Assembly (NCBI GenBank): GCA_964387955.1
Contig: CAYLXX010000021.1
Coordinates: 1 to 16,141 of the forward strand
Reading direction: 5' to 3'
From: CAYLXX01 sp964387955
GTDB taxonomy: Bacteria > Patescibacteriota > Microgenomatia > UBA1406 > GWC2-37-13
Length of the DNA stretch: 16,141 nt
How positions within the stretch are numbered: the stretch's first letter is position 1; each line of letters begins with the position of its first letter. Below the pieces are notes generated by a model, which had not been told where the DNA came from, ran no database searches, and was given only the letters and a program-made list of their open reading frames with translations. Of this stretch, positions 13,111 to 16,141 are shown in pieces. The position numbers were made by a program, and so were the translations under genes.

Positions 13111-13653
13111 ATGACATCTAAACTTATTGCTATTGTGTATCCTGACGCACATCGAGCGGAAGAAGTTCTCTCAACTCTCAAAAGATTACAAAGTCAATAT
13201 TTGATTGATTTGGAGGACGCAGCGTATGTCACCAAAGATAAAAATAATAAACTTAAGCTGCACCAATCAGTCAATCTTACAGCAGGTGGTGCGGTCGGTG
13301 GAAGCTTTTGGGGACTCTTAATCGGCATGCTTTTCTTTGCTCCTTTTGCAGGTGCCTTACTCGGCGCTGGCATGGGTGCACTAGCTGGTTCATTGAGTGA
13401 TTATGGTATTGATGACAAATTCGCCAAAGATCTTGCCAAGGAAATGAAACCCAATTCCTCAGCCATATTCATGCTTGTCCGTAGTGTTACTGTAGACAAA
13501 GTAGTTCCCGAAATGAGGAAATATGGCGGAATTGTCTTGAAGACTTCATTGGCCAAAGAGACTGAGAATAAATTACAAGAAGCTCTTACGCCACATAAAG
13601 TAGAATCAAAAGAAAAAGGTCCAGAAGAAAGAAGAATTCATGTGCATGTATAA
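13111..13653 (+). CDS. DUF1269 domain-containing membrane protein
   Basis: This 180-residue protein resembles the DUF1269 family. An N-terminal alpha/beta-like segment (1-50) begins with KLIAIVYPDAHRAEEVL. A glycine-rich hydrophobic hairpin (about 57-99: TAGGAVGG, LLGAGMGALAG) looks like a membrane-inserting glycine zipper. A second alpha/beta segment follows (SSAIFMLVRSVTVDKVVPEM), then a charged tail ending RRIHVHV. The two soluble halves look like a repeated strand-helix unit flanking the hairpin. Family function is unknown. The start is set by the strong Shine-Dalgarno. The gene lies 68 bases after the DUF7144-like gene, probably in one unit. Confidence 0.85.
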   Translation: MTSKLIAIVYPDAHRAEEVLSTLKRLQSQYLIDLEDAAYVTKDKNNKLKLHQSVNLTAGGAVGGSFWGLLIGMLFFAPFAGALLGAGMGALAGSLSDYGIDDKFAKDLAKEMKPNSSAIFMLVRSVTVDKVVPEMRKYGGIVLKTSLAKETENKLQEALTPHKVESKEKGPEERRIHVHV

Positions 13654-13672
13654 TTCGTAAGAAAGTTACTGC

Positions 13673-13678
13673 TATAAT
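13673..13678 (+). promoter_or_regulatory. Candidate -10 box of the pyruvate kinase gene
   Basis: A consensus TATAAT ends 22 bases before the ATG at 13701. No good -35 is seen at 16-18 bases. The leader lacks a Shine-Dalgarno. Confidence 0.35.
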
Positions 13679-13700
13679 TTAAACTTGCAGTAAAAAACTT

Positions 13701-14702
13701 ATGAAGACAAAAGCTATATGCACAGTCGGTCCTACATCAGAATCACCTGATGTTTTGGAAAAGTTGATAGTAGGTGGCATGGACATCGTTCGTCTTAATT
13801 TTTCCCATGCCACTGACCAACAATTTTACTCAATCCAGAAACTGATAAAAGAATTCAATAAAAAATACGATAAACGAGTAGAACTCATGTTAGATCTCCA
13901 AGGTCCCCGTATGCGAGTTGGTGAGTATTCACCCGAGGGTCTTAAACTTATTGAAGGCGATGAAGTCATCCTTAGCACTAATCCAGATGTTAAAGATGCT
14001 ATCTACATTAAAGATCCGTATCTTCATAAAGATCTAGAAATTGACCAAGCAATCTTTTTATCCAATGGTGATATCGAATTATTTACAACCCGTAAAGAAG
14101 GCGATATTATCAAAGCCAAAGTGGTACGCGGCGGTATTCTTCATTCCAAAAAAGGAGTTAATCTACCAGATACTCAGCTTACAACAGGAGGACTAACCGA
14201 AAAAGATTTGCGCGATATTGCACTTGGTCTAGCAAACAATGTTGACTATATTGCTATGTCATTTGTGAAAGATGCCAGCGATCTTGTAACTTTAAGAGAA
14301 AAAATTAAAGGCAGTACTATCAAAATTATTTCTAAAATTGAAAGAAGACAAGCTTTGGTAAATATTGAAGAAATTATTAAAGAGTCTGATGTGGTGATGA
14401 TTGCTCGAGGAGATCTTGGTGTAGAGATTCCGCTTGAAGAACTGCCAATCATTCAAAAAGATATCATCAGAAAATGCATCGAGCATCAAACTCCTTCAAT
14501 AGTCGCTACACAAATGTTAGCCAGCATGGTCGACCATCATCGACCAACTAGAGCCGAAGTCTCAGATGTTGCCAATGCAGTACTCGATGGCGCCTGGGGC
14601 GTCATGCTTTCCGATGAAACAGCTTTTGGTAAATACCCTGTCCAATCATTAACATATCTTGTAAAAACTGTCCAAAAAGCCGAAGAATATCTTAATCGTT
14701 AA
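13701..14702 (+). CDS. pyk: Pyruvate kinase, short form without C-terminal domain
   Basis: This glycolytic enzyme transfers phosphate from phosphoenolpyruvate to ADP. Family marks are KTKAICTVGP (2-11), VRLNFSHA with Arg31, Asn33, Ser35 and His36, LDLQGPRMR, the catalytic Lys212 with Glu214 (SKIE), the metal ligand Asp238 (ARGDLGVE), Thr270 (ATQML) and PTRAEVSDVANAVLDG. The A barrel and the inserted B domain (about 70-165) are complete. At 333 residues it ends right after the barrel (YPVQ...AEEYLNR) and lacks the roughly 130-residue C-terminal domain that binds allosteric effectors in ordinary enzymes. The stop is followed by the MFS promoter region, and no remnant of the domain is seen downstream, so this is a natural short form rather than a frameshift. 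It probably lacks classical allosteric control. Confidence 0.93.
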   Translation: MKTKAICTVGPTSESPDVLEKLIVGGMDIVRLNFSHATDQQFYSIQKLIKEFNKKYDKRVELMLDLQGPRMRVGEYSPEGLKLIEGDEVILSTNPDVKDAIYIKDPYLHKDLEIDQAIFLSNGDIELFTTRKEGDIIKAKVVRGGILHSKKGVNLPDTQLTTGGLTEKDLRDIALGLANNVDYIAMSFVKDASDLVTLREKIKGSTIKIISKIERRQALVNIEEIIKESDVVMIARGDLGVEIPLEELPIIQKDIIRKCIEHQTPSIVATQMLASMVDHHRPTRAEVSDVANAVLDGAWGVMLSDETAFGKYPVQSLTYLVKTVQKAEEYLNR

Positions 14703-14732
14703 GGTTGAGTTATTTTATGATAGTATATCGTT

Positions 14733-15977
14733 GTGATTCGAAAACCGCAAAGCATTCAATCAGTGTATCTTCTTCTTGTGTTAGGAAACACGTTGGCCGC
14801 ATCTTTTATTTGGGGAATTAATACGATTTTTCTTCTCAATGCAGGTTTAACCAACTTTCAAGCATTTTTGGCCAATGCATTCTTTACTGCAGGTCAAGTT
14901 CTGTTTGAGGTACCAACGGGTATAGTAGCAGATACCTGGGGTCGTCGAACTTCGTATTTACTGGGCTGCGTAACGTTAGCCGTATCAACACTTCTCTATC
15001 TTTATATGTGGCAGATACATGGCCCTTTTTGGGGATGGGCTGCTTCGTCGGTTCTGCTGGGTCTTGGATTTACTTTTTTTTCTGGTGCGCTTGAAGCTTG
15101 GTTGGTTGACGCACTCCATGCGACTCATTTTAAAGGTAGTATCGATGGTGTCTTTGCCAAAGGTCAGATGGTCGGTGGCGCAGCTATGCTCACTGGTTCT
15201 ATTGCAGGAGGGGTTATTGCTCAATACACTTCACTTGGAGTCCCATATGTTCTGAGAGCATTGGTGCTTTTTATCAATTTTGGGACTGCTTTTTTCCTCA
15301 TGAAAGATTTGGGATTTTCTCCACAAAAAATGGGTCATCCTCTACGGCGAATGAAAAATATTTTTACTGCCTCTGTTGATAATGGTTTGAAAAATCCCCC
15401 AGTCCGCTGGCTCATGATAGCGGCACCATTTGTAACCGGTGTCAGTTTTTATATTTTTTATGCATTACAACCATATTTATTAAAACTGTACGGCAATGAA
15501 AAAGCCTACTCAATTGCTGGATTGGTAGCTGCTTTAACAGCTGTTGCTCAAATTGCCGGAGGTTATACTGCGCCGAAAATAAAATATATATTTAAAAAAC
15601 GTACTAGTGCACTTCTTGTCGGCGTACTTGTCGCTGGTCTTGTACTTCTAACTGTATCGATTGTGAGTAATTTCTGGGCAGCGCTCATCCTCGTATTTTT
15701 CTGGGGTTTGACGTTTGCCGCGCTTTTGCCAATACGTCAATCATATCTCAACGGCATTATTCCTTCTGCACAACGAGCAACTGTGCTCTCTTTTGATTCG
15801 ATGATGGGCTCAAGCGGCGGTATAATTATCCAACCGATTCTTGGAAGAGCCGCTGATATATGGGGATATGCAACTTCATTTGCTATAGCCGGTTTTTTTC
15901 AATTAGCAGCAGTGCCTTTTATTTATCTTGCCCGAAGAGAGAATAACCGCGCAGATGTATTTGAAAAAATGAAATAA
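14733..15977 (+). CDS. Major facilitator superfamily transporter
   Basis: This 414-residue integral membrane transporter has about 12 hydrophobic segments in two halves. MFS motif A is present after the second helix as G63-IVA-D67-TW-G70-R71-R72 in the sequence EVPTGIVADTWGRR. The EVPTG-DxxGRR form and overall look resemble drug/metabolite exporters, but the substrate cannot be inferred. The start is GTG at 14733, chosen because the protein begins directly with the first helix and a -10-like TATGAT (14716-14721) ends 11 bases before it; there is no Shine-Dalgarno. The C-terminus is short and charged. The following gene starts 3 bases after the stop and may be co-transcribed. Confidence 0.87.
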   Translation: MIRKPQSIQSVYLLLVLGNTLAASFIWGINTIFLLNAGLTNFQAFLANAFFTAGQVLFEVPTGIVADTWGRRTSYLLGCVTLAVSTLLYLYMWQIHGPFWGWAASSVLLGLGFTFFSGALEAWLVDALHATHFKGSIDGVFAKGQMVGGAAMLTGSIAGGVIAQYTSLGVPYVLRALVLFINFGTAFFLMKDLGFSPQKMGHPLRRMKNIFTASVDNGLKNPPVRWLMIAAPFVTGVSFYIFYALQPYLLKLYGNEKAYSIAGLVAALTAVAQIAGGYTAPKIKYIFKKRTSALLVGVLVAGLVLLTVSIVSNFWAALILVFFWGLTFAALLPIRQSYLNGIIPSAQRATVLSFDSMMGSSGGIIIQPILGRAADIWGYATSFAIAGFFQLAAVPFIYLARRENNRADVFEKMK

Positions 15978-15980
15978 ACA

Positions 15981-16141
15981 ATGAAATCATCAGAAAAACT
16001 TGACGGAATAGTATTAGACATCGAATTTATTATGATCAGTGTTGTGCAAGGAGTTGCACTGACTTTTCTGGGAGAACATGCAAACGGTCTTATCGGTTCG
16101 TTTGAGATACAATATTGGTTTTATATTCTGTCTGGATTTTT
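15981..16141 (+). CDS. Partial membrane protein, runs off the window
   Basis: An ATG at 15981, 3 bases after the MFS stop, opens a frame that remains open to the window edge (53 codons). The translation starts MKSSEKLDGIVLDIEFIM and continues with mixed hydrophobic stretches (ISVVQGVALTFL; YWFYILSGF), suggesting a multi-span membrane protein. No family is recognised from this fragment. The close spacing suggests it shares the MFS transcript. Confidence 0.6.
   Translation, partial: MKSSEKLDGIVLDIEFIMISVVQGVALTFLGEHANGLIGSFEIQYWFYILSGF

Noticed and set aside
14703..14732. Remnant of the missing pyruvate kinase C-terminal domain
   Set aside because: Only 30 bases separate the stop from the transporter start, and no frame continues the kinase.

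Overview
The window is AT-rich, densely packed bacterial DNA. It has about 16 genes, no rRNA or tRNA that I can recognise, no mobile element and no CRISPR array. Several things suggest a small-genome bacterium of the Patescibacteria/CPR type, perhaps Microgenomates-like: short or absent spacers, convergent genes that touch or overlap by a few bases, compact proteins, a pyruvate kinase without its C-terminal domain, and many start codons directly behind a -10 box with no Shine-Dalgarno sequence. This lineage call is an inference; no marker gene is present. TGA is used as a normal stop, so the code looks standard. A 100-N scaffold gap lies at 11072-11171.

Region 1 (1-1500): a Nudix hydrolase (+) converges on an IMP cyclohydrolase (PurO)-like gene (-). 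Region 2 (1536-7499) is the core of the window, a divergent copper-handling locus. Rightward from a shared control region run csoR, a membrane-anchored cupredoxin-like protein, a CopA-type Cu(I) P1B-ATPase, and a three-part fusion (HMA domain, DsbD/TauE-like membrane domain, cupredoxin-like domain). The joints are an ATGA overlap, a 3-base gap and another ATGA overlap, which marks a tight operon. Leftward run a membrane-anchored sugar-dehydrogenase-like beta-propeller and a classical type-1 copper cupredoxin. The 80-base region between them holds two 10-bp palindromes of the GC-tract CsoR-operator type, one on each side of the rightward -10 box, so both arms are probably under CsoR control.

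Region 3 (7505-11770) holds a DUF1801/YdeI-OmdA protein (-), a membrane-anchored alpha/beta hydrolase (+), a prolyl aminopeptidase (-), a membrane-anchored PL7 alginate-lyase family protein (-) and a short-chain dehydrogenase cut by the N gap (-). The surface hydrolases suggest scavenging of peptides, esters and polysaccharide. Region 4 (11830-16141, all +) holds a SurA-like membrane-anchored chaperone, two small membrane proteins (DUF7144-like and DUF1269) with unusually strong ribosome-binding sites, a minimal pyruvate kinase, an MFS transporter and the start of another membrane protein that runs off the window.

Two translation signals coexist. Copper-locus genes and the two small DUF membrane proteins have strong G-rich Shine-Dalgarno sequences. 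At least eight other genes start 6-16 nt after a -10-like hexamer, consistent with leaderless or near-leaderless mRNAs.
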